Origin: Hyposmocoma kahamanoa
Taxonomy: Eukaryota > Arthropoda > Insecta > Lepidoptera > Cosmopterigidae
Assembly (NCBI RefSeq): GCF_003589595.1
Contig: NW_020653852.1
Coordinates: 5,094,506-5,158,505, forward strand
Length of the DNA stretch: 64,000 nt
Direction of reading: 5' to 3'
Shown: positions 43,999 to 55,212 of the stretch, piece after piece
Numbering within the stretch: the stretch's first letter is position 1
Layout of the letters: each line of letters opens with the position of its first letter
The notes under the pieces: generated by a model
Seen by the model: only the letters and a program-made list of their open reading frames with translations
What the model was told of the DNA's origin: nothing
Databases searched by the model: none
Translations under genes and position numbers: made by a program

Positions 43999-44150
43999 AA
44001 AAAGTTTCATTTTCAATGTCTATTGAAAATGAAACTTTTTTCGGATCTAAATCGCGTATATATATATTTTTTTAAACAATCTAACGTTTAGGGCCCTTGA
44101 GGTTCCATAGTCACGGCTAACTGACCCTTTGAGCTTTGACATAAACTTTC
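43999..44150 (-). repeat. Family B copy with an inverted duplication at its 3' end
   Basis: On the minus strand: GTCAGTTAGCCGTGACTATG, AACCTCAAGGGCCCTAAACG, ATACGCGATTTAGATCCG, then AAAAAAGTTTCATTTTCAAT and the perfect complement of that stretch. The palindrome has 19-bp arms (43999-44017 and 44022-44040) and a 4-nt loop. Confidence 0.7.
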
Positions 44151-44154
44151 TTCT

Positions 44155-44290
44155 TACAGGGGACCAGGGCTCTGATTTTAATTAAAATTGGAATCGATCC
44201 AATCGGGTAGCCCATCCGCAATATTATACGCCTCGACTCGGAAAAGACGCAGTTTCCGATCGGGAGAAGCAATCAAAATCAAGCTGCTGG
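44155..44290 (+). repeat. Family E repeat, + orientation
   Basis: GGGCTCTGATTTTAATTAAA, ATTGGAATCGATCCAATCGG, GCCCATCCGCAATATTATAC, GCCTCGACTCGGAAAAGACG and CGATCGGGAGAAGCAATC. Near-identical to the reverse complement of 32060-32175. Confidence 0.7.
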
Positions 44291-44840
44291 ACTTTCTAAT
44301 GAATTGGTTTGGAATGTACACGAGTTAAAGTATATAAAAATTACAGCACATAAAGTATTTTATGGTATTACAGTTCAAACGCTAACCGTAAACTTTATAC
44401 TCCGCAATACAATTTCCAATTTTCCTTTTTCAGTTCAGATAAGAGAATACGACACAACTGCAACTAAGAAATAAGTGTGTTTTGTGCCATTTAGAGGCAA
44501 AACATTTATCACTGTGCAGTATTAGCCTTTTACAGCTTAAATAGTTTACCATTCTTGGCGTCACTAGAAGTGTGTATGTGCTTCTTGTATGCGTTAGCTC
44601 ACTTTTGTTTTTGCTCATTGAGCAACGTTGAGTATTCAAAATCAGCAAATATAATGTCTTACTGAATGACTTCCTTTAGCTAATGAAATTAATTGTTAAT
44701 TGCCCATTAAAATGTTAAATTAGGTACTTATGAGTAATAGATTCATAAAAGATACGGTCTTAAAACTACGCCTAGGCGAACACCTCCGAAGGTTTATTCT
44801 GATTTAATTTTAAATGAAGAATGGCAACTTGTTTATTCGG
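44291..44840. other. AT-rich intron, no gene seen
   Basis: No feature that I can support. Confidence 0.4.
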
Positions 44841-45045
44841 TCATTCTCCGAATAGTGTTCACTGCCTAATTTCCGTGGCAATTTTTATTATTTAAGTATT
44901 CGATTTTCTTTTCGTGCTATATAATTTAATATTAGAGTATCGTATCGTGAAATATTATTTAGTAATTACACGACAATATACTTGAATATTTAAGTAATAA
45001 AATTTGCCACGTAAATTAGGTAGTGAACATTATTCCGAGAATGAC
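44841..45045. mobile_element. Foldback MITE, copy 2
   Basis: 205 bp with arms TCATTCTCCGAATAGTGTTC, ACTGCCTAATTTCCGTGGC and their complement CACGTAAATTAGGTAGTGAA, CATTATTCCGAGAATGA. It is the same element as 14948-15154, with the same short inner palindrome. Confidence 0.85.
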
Positions 45046-46555
45046 TGTATTATTGTTTATGTTGTATAGTCATTCCAGACTGAACAATTTTATTTACTTT
45101 GCACGAACGAAACTTACTGAAGTGTATTCACCATTGACTTATTCAAAGGCGCGTGCTAAAACTGTGTAATACTTAATTCTCATGCAAATACTCGTGAGAG
45201 AGATTGCATAAAACTGCGTTGTATAATGACCTCACTTTTTATTCAGAATACCAGACGAGCAATGATAAAACGGAGAGACACGCTTTCTATACGGATAGTG
45301 TTCCTTAGAACAATAAACTTGTTTGATGATGGCCATAAAGATACATCAATTTACAATTATCTTTTTCTTGCACCTGATAACTGTGATATTTACTTTGATT
45401 GCTTATCTTATTTATGGTGCGTAGTTAATAGCGTTGGAAAAGTGTGGCGTTAAGCTTAACATGCCCCTTTATCAATGAACAGATCATGAACATTATTATT
45501 CAGGCTTGTAACAAACGTTACTTTACTAAACCTATTATAAAATTTACACAACGTCTGTTCCCACCCTATATTTACATTGTTAGTCAGTAATAATGCTAAC
45601 TTATACAAATAGACCTCTATTTATACATTACTTGCTAAAAAGCTTGGAATGTTGTTTGCCCTCGTTATCGACCCATTTAGCGCCAGTTTATTATTTCTTC
45701 ACACTTGCATCATGAACTTGGTCTTTCTCCTAAACTTAAAAGATCCTATCGTATAATACGTAATTTCAACAAAATCGATTTTGTTTTTGCTATGTGGTAA
45801 GAGACAATATCCGTGTGATTCTACTATCAGCCAAGTCTCATTATGTTATACTGTCAAGTCGTTTTTTCGTGTATCTCGTTAAATATTTTTTTGACATCTC
45901 CACATTGCCCGACATTATGGAGAATATTTTGTCGATAATAAAAGAAATGAAGCCTTACATTAATAAACGCTTCAAGATTATATCATTATATTAGCTCAGT
46001 GCAATTTTTTTTAATATGACACTTAAATTGATACTGTAAAACGTTCTATAAATACACTATGAATGTAGTTGCTAAGAGACGTAGTTTAATGATAGCAGTA
46101 TCAAAATGCAGATATTCAAAACGCGTGCGACCCGACCGTGTGCCATTATCCAAGTGACAAGGCCATCGAGAATGGGGGCTATTTTTTAAACCATGTCAGA
46201 TTACATTTTGGCCCTAAGTCTTGGAAAAGTGGTATTATCAATATTATCTCATTTCTTTAAAGCATATAATTTCATTCTGATTTGGTAAAAATTTATTTCA
46301 TTTTGTACAGTCAACATCGTTCTCAGCTTTATACTTTGAACTTTTGACTATTCTTATCATAGCCGGCAGAGTTATTTGAAATCTAAGGTGTAAAGCTGGT
46401 GATGCCGTTAATGACATGATAAGGCTTTGTATCGTAAGGGATGAGGATTAAGAGATAATTTTTCTAACGTATAGGTAATTAATTTCAGGTTTCTTTTTTT
46501 TTTGTAAAATATAAGTGCACATTTGACCTCCATCTCACCTGATGGAAAGTGACGA
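45046..46555. other. AT-rich intron, no gene seen
   Basis: Short ORFs at 45226 and 45794 (+) without recognisable content. At 46310-46370 a phrase (TTTTGACTATTCTTATCATA) resembles 26630-26660 and may be a small repeat. Confidence 0.4.
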
Positions 46556-46559
46556 TGAG

Positions 46560-47150
46560 GTCGGCGATGGAGCATGCACACCTAAATAATGCATATTCAC
46601 TCTCGCCTTGGAAAGGCCCAAGTTATAACGTTCAGGAAACAAGTCTGCAGGCAGGGAATTCCACTCCGTAGCCGTTCGCCATATAAACGTGGAAGCGTAA
46701 CGCTTCGTGCGAATCTTTGGAATATCAAAACATAGGGGTGGAACCCAAGCCTACGCCTAGTCCCCCGATGATGGAAAGGGGAAGGCGGAATTAAATCGTG
46801 TAATTCCATCGCACACTCTCCGTGATATATCCTATAAAATACCGACAAGCAAGCAACTTTACGGCGGTGTTCAAGGCTTTGCAGCTTCGCCTCCACTAAT
46901 TCCGAGTCACCAATAAGCCTCTCGACACGATTGTCAATTGAATCCAAAGTGGCCAGTTGATTTGTAGCAGAACCATCCCAAAGGCAGCAGTACTCCATGC
47001 ACGACCGGACATGTGCTTGGTACTGTTGAACTGTCCCGGTGTAAAGTAACGCCTCACCCTGGAAAGGATGCCAAGCTTCCCTGCTGCGTTTTTAGCCATG
47101 GATTCAATGTATCTGCCGAAGTTCAAATTGAACGACAGGTCCATTCCAAG
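46560..47150 (-). mobile_element. LINE reverse-transcriptase C-terminal region, frameshifted
   Basis: The minus strand in two overlapping frames reads LSFNLNFGRYIESMAKNAA, GKLGILSRVRRYFTPGQFN, then MEYCCLWDGSATNQLATLDS, VERLIGDSELVEAKLQSLEH, RRKVACLSVFYRIYHGECAM, IPPSPFHHRGTRRRLGFHPY and RFARSVTLPRLY. This is the C-terminal half of a LINE RT of the jockey/CR1-like type common in Lepidoptera (AAKKLG.L.R..RYFTPGQ, H.EYC, R...CIFYR.Y.GEC). At least two frameshifts occur, and it ends at TTGACCTCCATCTCACCTGA (+ strand). The end at 15673-15915 belongs to the same clade. Confidence 0.9.
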
Positions 47151-47548
47151 TAGCTGAAAGCAGTTCTTCTTATAATATTATTTTAATGAATTGTGTCACA
47201 TATAAGCAGATTTTTTGTTTTATTTTAATTTAATCCAAGAACATCAAGTTTTACGGTGTCATACTGTTTTATTCATGAGACTATTTTGGATATACTTTTA
47301 TTGTCACTTACAATCCATTTGTATTCATTTAAATTTAAAATTCATTTGCCTGTCGCATTGAGCCGGATGTCTTATGGAGAATTGTAATAATAAGATTTTC
47401 GTTGAGAATTCCTTGTGTGTATTTTAATTTTGATCTGGTCTTAAAACTTCTTCTCCTCTTTTTATATTTAAGAACGAAAATCTCGTCAGTGTGGTGCTTT
47501 GCATAAGTTTTACAATAACTCATTAATTAGTTATGTGTTTGTTCACAG
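47151..47548. other. Intron end upstream of the motif-C1 exon
   Basis: AT-rich, ending in TTATGTGTTTGTTCACAG. No branch point can be assigned with confidence. Confidence 0.5.
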
Positions 47549-47746
47549 ATGATTCTAACGGAATGGCTTCGACTTCGCGATTACAAAGGGTCTAGACCTC
47601 GCATGTTATTTGGCAAAGAAATACCCCCTTGGGTTTGGGAAGCTTACAAAACTATCGGAGTCTTTCTCTTTGGTTGCGCCTGCCAACAGCTCACCACTGA
47701 TGTCGCCAAGTATACCATCGGAAGGTTAAGACCACATTTCTTTGAT
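47549..47746 (+). CDS. wun: Exon of the same wunen-type phospholipid phosphatase, carrying catalytic motif C1
   Basis: Internal coding exon of 198 bp (66 codons, phase 0 at both ends). The acceptor is TTTGTTCACAG at 47538-47548 and the donor GAT|GTAAGT at 47747. It encodes [12 protein letters not shown], a basic loop, [15 protein letters not shown], then a third membrane segment ([18 protein letters not shown]). It closes with [22 protein letters not shown] fits the PAP2 superfamily motif C1 (K, six residues, RP), whose lysine and arginine bind the substrate phosphate. In-frame joining to the exon ending VIT at 22953 gives a continuous homologue with no missing residues in between. Motif C2 (PSGH type) and motif C3 (SR...H...D), together with the glycosylated loop, should be encoded further right. 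I did not find them before 64000. Reading past the donor soon reaches stops, as expected for intron. Confidence 0.9.
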
Positions 47747-49677
47747 GTAAGTACTTTCTATGATTTTTTAGAACTGTTTCAAGTTATTTGTACTGAATTG
47801 TTTTATGATTCATTCAAAATTATTTCAAATAGCCCTTTCTGTTTCGTTTCTTTGATCACGTAGATTTTTTGTCGTAAATAGAAAACTATAATTCCCAATT
47901 TGCCCAAAATTCTTTCGTATCCATTAACTCAATTTTAGATTTCGCTAAACAACTTAGTATGAGTCTCAGATGAACTAATACGTATCGTATTAGTATATAT
48001 CGATATCGAGAAATCTTAGTACCTTTTTTATAAAAATCAATGTACATATTTTTGATAAATCTGGAAAATGGCATATCATATTGTTTGATTAATAACTCAA
48101 ATTTAACAAAAGGATACAAAGTGTTTTTTTACTTGCATTTTGTTATAGATACCTATATCGATCGACTAAAATGAAATAATCGCTACATTACTTTTAAAAT
48201 TAAACATTTACGGTGTACCTAACATATACCGTAACTTTGGTTCTTACTTTTCGGTCTGAAACAACGAATCCTAGAGAAATGTTGTCGATTCACATTATAC
48301 GAACGGGACGTAGTCCGAAACGATGAAAGAGACCAGTTGCCGTCGATATCCCATTTCTGTAGTGGAATATTCAGAGTTTCATTAAGCAAATTTAACATCG
48401 TAAAACCTAGAAAATCTGTATGCAAATATGTGTCTGCGAGCCATTGTGTTTGCGAGAAATTAATTTTCTCCACATCGGTGACACGTGCGCGATTCGTACG
48501 TGTAAGTTTTCACGTACGCCCTGCTGCTATGTGAGAAATTAATATCACTTGTGTTACGTTACGCTTTGCGTTAAGAAACATTATCTGTGACGATAGCATT
48601 GCAATACTGGAATTCTTTATTATTTTGCGATAAGTATGGTCTGATGACTTCCCGGGAATACAATTTTAAATTACGCATGTAAGAGATCTTTGGTATGCAT
48701 TAATTTGGCATCGTTTTCAGCACTTTAATCGAGACTTGGTCTACCAGGGCCAAAATAGTTGGAGATACTGAAATTACTGAAGTCTAAACCGCCAAATAAA
48801 ATTACACGGTATCATTATCAAGTTTAGGGTCAAATGGTCGGTTACACTGACCGTTAACAAATAACGTATGTTTCCGATAATCTCAGTGAAAAAAAATGTG
48901 TTATTGGCTGATTTATTATCATGTTTACTTAACTTTGAACTAATTGAGCCATCTGTCATTGAAATACATATTAATTTTGGAGTGTAATTCTTTTGCCAAA
49001 GTTCAAAAAGAATTCGTGCGTCATTATTAATCAATGATAACCCAATCAATATTATTTCGAGTACGATTGTAACAAATTGCGTCATCATTGGAGATGATAT
49101 CTGTGATCAATTTACAACTAATATAAACTTAGATATATTACCAAATATAAAAGTATACATTTAGAATGTTTACATGACTCAGATGGGTTTTTTAAAATTT
49201 ATAGTCTATCAATGATGATTCGAAGGATTATCGTACCTTTTTGATAAGTACGTGAAGCGGCAATGTTATGTCTTAAAGTGTTTCAAATAAAGTGCAACCA
49301 AACCAAAACAAAAAAAAACCAAAGTAAACCAAGCGTTGAAATTCAAAACACAGTAATCATCGTAAACCAAAGAAAATGCGTTTTATTTCATGGAAGATAT
49401 TTTAGTGGGTCGTAAAATTGATCCATGATTTTACAACTTGTGGGGCGGTATTTTAATAATCTGGTAATGAAATATACATTCTTGTGCTGGTGAAAGTTAG
49501 TAATTATATAAGAAGTAAGAACTAGTACTATACGATTCCATTTACTGGACATTCCGGTCTTTTGATCCTGCTGTGCAGCAGCGATCCTTGTTGGTAAAAG
49601 TCCTCGGAACGAAACAAACGTTGTTGCGTGTATCAGAACTATAGTGAAATCGATAAATTACTGATTTTTTTATAATA
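47747..49677. other. Probable next intron, no exon found
   Basis: Begins with GTAAGTAC. Scanned for a PSGH-type PAP2 exon; none was seen. Short minus-strand ORFs (48219, 48774) are without recognisable content. Confidence 0.5.
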
Positions 49678-49978
49678 TCAACAGACGGAACGAACAAGTC
49701 GTGCGCCTGATGGTAAGTTACACGCCTGTCCATAACAGTTGCAGTACCACTCAGAACTTTAAGTTGCAAAGATCTAAGGGGTACTGCCACTGCACCCGTC
49801 ACCCTGAGACATAAGTTGACAAATGCCATGTGCCTGTAATTTCACTAGCACCCTTACCCTTCAAGACCTGAACACAGTAATGCTGACATTACTGTTTGGA
49901 GGCAGAAATATGTAAGGTGGCAGTACTTTCCTGGACGAACTCTTTCACAAAAAGCTCTACTGCTATTAAAATTTAGGC
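49678..49978 (-). repeat. Family A retroposon, near full length, minus orientation
   Basis: CAGACGGAACGAACAAGTCG, TGCGCCTGATGGTAAGTTAC, ACGCCTGTCCATAACAGTTG, CACCCTGAGACATAAGTTG, AACACAGTAATGCTGACATT and GGACGAACTCTTTCACAAAA, then AGCTCTACTGCTATTAAAA. Confidence 0.85.
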
Positions 49979-52099
49979 TTCAGCACTTATCGTTTTCCTT
50001 CTATTCTGTTCAGAGTCATTAACGACAAATATGATTTTTATTTCCTTACTATATTGCAAACATTATTTAAATATTTGTTTACTTACTATCAAAATACCTT
50101 CAAATACATTGTTATGATTAAACGACATCAGTTATTAATCAATTCAAATTACCGGAAACGTTATCTTCTTTCAAAGATCCGCCACTGTTCTTACTTACTT
50201 TCAAATAATTATTTTACACGCCATCTTATTTCTCGTTGAAAAATGTCTTCAATCTTAACTGTCATCACAGTCCGGTGCAACACGTCGCATAATTTGATTG
50301 ACCTCGCCAGTTAATTGGTTTCGCTCTGCCAACTCTGCTCACCTAGTTACTGGCACTTGTTAAGAAGTGATTTCAGTCTGACTTTATTAATGTAGGCAAT
50401 CTTAACACGTTGCTTGTTGACACGTTTTTGTCTTAAGCTGTGTTATTTATTGCACTACTATAGACTCTACTAAGGGTTCTACAATCTTCTTATGCCATAT
50501 TTTGCATCTTAAAGTTCTCTTTTAAAAGCATCGTAGTATCACTCAACGCTCGAAGTGAATTTCGTGTGTGCAAAAGCTAAAATTGTTTATTTCTGAGCAC
50601 TGCGAAACTCCCGCACGTAATTGCAATTGCAGCATTGTTATAAATTATTCGTGTACTTTTATTTTTTTAACTTTATATTGTTGTGTACTTTTTATCATTA
50701 CACAAAGGTGCAATCTCCAGACGGAATTAAACAAAACTTCCAAAGGGTTAGTGTTAAAAGCCCTTAACCTATTAAAAGCTGAAACAGAGGAGCTGAGTCC
50801 ATATAAATCAGCCGGGCTATATTGAGAGACTTATGGTTTTAAGTGACGTTTTACTGTCTGGGTGGCTTGTCTTAACCGATTCGGTATTAAGTGGACTTGG
50901 AAACATACGGCAAGGTGTTTGAGTTTTACTACACTTTGGTGGTTCGATGCCACCGGTAAGCATGAAGAAGGTTTCCATCGTTTTTCTTGATCCATCGTGA
51001 TTCTTTTCTTGTATATCTTTAATCGAGTTGTTTTTAGTGTATCAAAATGAAATCAAAGTGTTTGTTTTCGATCTACTTTACCGTCCTTGCGAAACAATTC
51101 ATATTCCAATAAAAGATCACCGTCCTGAGATTAATTTAGTACCTCTCAAGATAAACTCGTATGTTTTCATACAGAATAGTCGTATTGCAGCCTGTATAAA
51201 TAATGCACGGCACGCTTCGTCGCTTGCGCCTGTAATTTTGACTTATTGCTCGACGGTGGCAACAACATACATATCATGTTGCAGCTTTTTTATGTTTACG
51301 CCAGCGGGCATGTTGCTTTTGTAAGTTATTCTCATATTACTTGCAATACAAATGTATTTTATGAAGAAAGTGTTTATTGTCGGAAAAATATCACATTTCG
51401 TGCTTTTGAATTAGAATTTTCTCTTGATACATAAAAATTGGGACAAATATTTTTATAAGACGATCGAACATATCACTTTGTGTTCCTTTATAAAGCGACG
51501 TCGTTTGAAGTGCTTTCGCCTTTCATTAAGTGTATCTAGTCAATCATTATGTTTCGTTTAATATTGATAATGAGACCAAGTAGCTTAATTAAAATACATA
51601 TTTGCCCCTTTGACATCTTTTTTGTTCGTTTGTTCTATATGTGTATGTGGTTGCTATGAAGACTATTTGAATTTTATTATTGTATCATACAAGAAGCTTA
51701 CTGAATTGTAATAAAATAATTGTTGTAAACTAGAACTGTAAACTCGGTCTGTGAATTGCTTAAGTCCTTTTAAAGAGAAACAAAACGCCGTTAAAGAAGG
51801 TAATAAGTAGTATGTATGTTATACCTCTGCATATCACTCGTTATACAAATAGAAATTGCCATAGCAACAGTTACTACTGCTGAAAAGACAATGCCGTATA
51901 TCGAACCATCACTGGTACGCTTGGCTGACGACGCGCGACGCAAAAAGACCTTTTAAAGGTTAGTCTGGTATTTTAAGTACTACGCCACAGGCATTATGGT
52001 TGTAAGTTATATACCTTGTATTTTTATTAACTACAAACCTTGTGAGGCAATTTATGTCGCAAAAAAGTCACAAAGTCTTTGTACACCTAATTAGGAAAT
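49979..52099. other. AT-rich sequence, no gene seen
   Basis: Possible SINE-like piece at 50870-50960 (GGTGGCTTGTCTTAACC ... GGTGGTTCGATGCCACC), but the A-to-B box spacing is too long for certainty. The ORF at 51028-51324 has no recognised domain. Confidence 0.35.
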
Positions 52100-52190
52100 G
52101 GAAATGTAAATGTCCACGGGTATCGATGAGCACCTCCCAACAAATGTCTCGTCTGCTCGTTTGCATCCTACTATATATTAAAAAAATTGC
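52100..52190 (+). repeat. LINE 3' tail fragment
   Basis: AAATGTCCACGGGTATCGAT, GAGCACCTCCCAACAAATGT, CTCGTCTGCTCGTTTGCATC and CTA...AAAAAA. The (TCGTCTGCTCGTTTGC) phrase matches the minus-strand element at 42780-43330. Confidence 0.6.
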
Positions 52191-52270
52191 ATATAATTTG
52201 ACTTACCCGCTCGAACTTGTGGTGGATTTGTCTGAGAATCCTTACATCATAGTGACCTGATTCTTACGTA

Positions 52271-54050
52271 ATGAGGTCTACCTGATCCATATTATCTTCT
52301 CGGATTTCCTCTGCAGATTTATTCTGTTGCATAGCAGGCACTTCAACATACTGTTTTTCTTTAGGAAACACATTTGCCTGTCTAATTTGCGCAGCAGGAT
52401 GTCTGTCAAGTGCATTTCCTGTTGTATGTGTTTTCTAATTCAATGTCACTTCCTTATTATTTACACTAGCTTTAACAAATTTAATTGTAACTGTTAGCGA
52501 ATTGCAATCTTAGCTATCATAATTTTATAAACTGTTTATCATCAAAAAAAAATGTTCTCATATTAATGTTTTTTCTTACGTCTTCAAATTCTATAACAAC
52601 GGCTTTAATATTAAAATCATTCATACGATCAAAATAGTCTTAACCTTTTGTCATCGTATACATTATTAAAAGTACAAAAATATTATATTTGTATTTTCTC
52701 ATTTCAGTGCACGTGTATATTGTTCCTTTGCAAGCCATGCGTAAATAAGTAGCTGGCATTTGAATCAATTTTATACCAAGCGCGATCCTCTTCAAAATAC
52801 TTAAGCGCACACAATGACACATCGCCATATTATTTTCAAATTTTTTTCTAATTTGAAGCAAGAACCCGTTCAAGCTTGTCTTTTTTGTGATAAAAAGCTA
52901 GGGAAATAATCCGAAATATAAACAAATCCGCTTTCTTGCTTTGATAGTATATAGCTAAACTTTGATAATATATAGTTTCCGCTAAGAGTCAAATACCTGT
53001 TTATATACTTATACAGAGCTGTAAACTTCAAGAAATAGAAGTAATAATTTGATTGCATCACTGACTATTAACCGATTTCGACCTAAAGTGATCTTGTCGT
53101 TTAATAATTACTAATATTGTTTTAAGATGCGTTAACGTAAAGTGATGGATATTTAAAAAAAAACCCAAGTAAGAAATATTCTAATGTCAGTGTTAGATTC
53201 TATTTTCTATAAAAAAAATACTCGAATGGCCAGATAAAATTAGTATTCATGTGACACGTTTATTAATATTATTGTTCGTTGGAATCTTGCCAACGTCATT
53301 GAAGTACCGTGGGTTTTTGAATGAGTGCAATCACGCGTGTTTTCAAAGCACTCAGTATATTTACGTGACATCGGACGTTTAAATTAAAGTTGTTGTGTCA
53401 TACTTTGAACATCAAGTCCATTTGAAACGGTGATTTGCGAAAATATTGCATTGTTCGTTGAATACGGTTTCCTGTCGTATCCTCCTTCATTGTTGTGAAG
53501 ACTTGTGCTTTTTACTGCATCTTTGACCGATTGGTTTCAGTAATAAAACAGTAAATCTCCAACTATTTATCAGTGTGTCATATCTTATGTACAGTAGGAA
53601 ATTAATGTTAAACGTAGCTGCTCTAAATATGTCATGGCAATCCTTATTTGTCAACCTGTCTCCTATGCTGACAAGAAAATCTGTCTTTCCTCTTTAAACG
53701 TCATTTTATACCTATGAATGTATCAGACTTCTAAACTTGATGCTCATTTCTGTGCCGTCCACACTCATTAACTTTGGCACACCATTTGTTCCCACTTTAA
53801 GGCCGGACACATTTTTTTATTTTTGCTTTTTCTTATTTTGCCTTTCGTCCTTATTTTATTTGCTTTATGAGCCAACGTTTCTTCTTTGACAAATGAAGCT
53901 ATGGCTACGTCTGGTAAGTTTGCGTCTTGTTTTAGTTCATTATAAGATATTTTCGGAGCACCAAACAAATGATATGTGGGAGGATTTATAGCCATGGAGT
54001 ATTAATTCTCTTAATTTAGTTTCAATGCAGTTTAAAATACGCGCCTTCAT
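52271..54050 (-). pseudogene. Long minus-strand coding-like relic, several frameshifts
   Basis: From right to left (5' to 3' on the minus strand) the open pieces are: 53768-53995 (YHLFGAPKISYNELKQDAN, LPDVAIASFVKEETLAHKAN and a basic KIRKSKNKKM); a piece near 53430 (HNNEGGYDRKPYSTNNAIF); one at about 53240-53380 (RKYTECFENTRDCTHSKTH); 52704-52829 (YGDVSLCALKYFEEDRAWYK); about 52530-52665 (FNIKAVVIEFEDVRKNINM); and 52271-52440 (RHPAAQIRQANVFPKEKQ, YVEVPAMQQNKSAEEIRED). GDVSLCALKYFEEDRAWYKI resembles the core of a Tudor domain (C.A.Y..D..WY), but only weakly. Stops and frameshifts between pieces indicate decay. Alternatively these are short exons or compositional artefacts of a purine-rich strand. 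Confidence 0.35.
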
Positions 54051-54689
54051 TTTTTTGTATTACGCGTATTATCTGTAGTTGTGCCGTATTGTTAATATAT
54101 TAACAAATGTGTATAGCAATTCACTGACATTCCTTTAAAATAATTTTCTTCGTCTATTACTTTTTCGGCGTGGTATTATTTATGTATCTATGGAAATGTT
54201 TGCTCTTATCAAAATACGTGAAATAGCTTTGTCCCTCAACCTAACCATCTTTTGCTTACGTCCATATTTTTTTCCGTAATTCTTTAATATCATTTATACG
54301 CGGACAAGCTGACATTGGAGCTCTTGATTGTTACGATTTTTGTCACAGATACACGAACCGCTTGTTACATCACGATTTTAATCTTTGTCTTAATGTCTTA
54401 CATTTGACTGGTTCTAGTTGACGGATTCTGAAATGAGTTCATACAATGTGAGACGTCATATCGTGTTGCTGGTAGCGTTTGTGTAAAGTAGGATCAACTG
54501 GCAAGAGAAGAATTCTAATGTTTTAATAAACAAGTCGTGCTGTCGAGTTATGACTTTGAATGCCAAGTTTCGCATAAAATTAGCACCCATTAAACTGTTC
54601 TTTCTAATTTTGTATTGTTAATAACTATTTTTATCTACAGAAATAAATACTATTTAAAAACAATTACAGAAATGTTTTTATTTTAGTGG
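54051..54689. other. AT-rich sequence, no gene seen
   Basis: No feature that I can support. Confidence 0.4.
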
Positions 54690-54985
54690 CAGTACAGTTC
54701 CTTGTGAAAGAGTTCATCCAGGGAATTAGTCATACCTATATCTGCCGCTAAGCAGTAATGGAAACATTACTGCGTTCTGGTTTTGAAGGATAATCGTACT
54801 AGTGAAATTACAGGCACATAAGACTTATCAACCTAAGTCCTAGGGTGACCTGCAAGGACGGAGTGGCAGTGCCATTCAGGTCTTTCCGATTAAAGCTCTG
54901 AGTGACACCACAACTGTTGCTACTATTTGTTGTCACTTACCACCAGGCGCACGACTTTTATTCGTCCCGTCATTTAATATCATAA
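54690..54985 (+). repeat. Family A retroposon, near full length
   Basis: AGTTCCTTGTGAAAGAGTTC, TATATCTGCCGCTAAGCAGT, AACATTACTGCGTTCTGG, GAAATTACAGGCACATAAGA, GGAGTGGCAGTGCCATTC, CACTTACCACCAGGCGCACG and TTAATATCATAAAAATAAAA. Confidence 0.85.
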
Positions 54986-55111
54986 AAATAAAAAGTGTCT
55001 AAAACTTCAAAAAAGTTTCACATGATATTTCTTGTTTTTGATACCTGTTATTTTGCGTGGCCGACGCTTTGAAGAAATCGATAAATTAAAAAAATGGTGG
55101 ATAATAGCTAT

Positions 55112-55212
55112 GGAAAGATTCACTGCTCTGAGTGACACTGGAACTGTCATGGATGGGCGTGTTGCTTACCACCAGTGACAATCGTCTAATTACTTCATAT
55201 CATAAAAAATAA
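55112..55212 (+). repeat. Family A retroposon, 3' portion
   Basis: TGCTCTGAGTGACACTGGAA, GGATGGGCGTGTTGCTTACC, ACCAGTGACAATCGTC and TTCATATCATAAAAAAT. Confidence 0.8.

Larger units (their letters stand above)
22954..47548 (+). other. 24.6-kb intron of the wunen-type gene
   Basis: Bounded by GTAAGT at 22954 and TTCACAG at 47542-47548. Phase 0 exons on both sides show that this is one intron with no obligatory exon missing. It is filled with repeats of families A, B and C, SINEs, LINE tails and two GC-rich islands near its 5' end. Long introns are common in Lepidoptera. The many insertions here are sufficient to explain its size. Confidence 0.85.

Noticed and set aside
47549..47863. 104-codon ORF starting with ATG at 47549
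   Set aside because: The ATG is an internal Met right after a splice acceptor. Homology stops at the donor at 47747.
17351..54050. A single multi-exon antisense gene joining all minus-strand open pieces
   Set aside because: Convincing splice pairs occur at only one candidate exon, and several pieces are separated by frameshifts rather than introns, so I list them separately.
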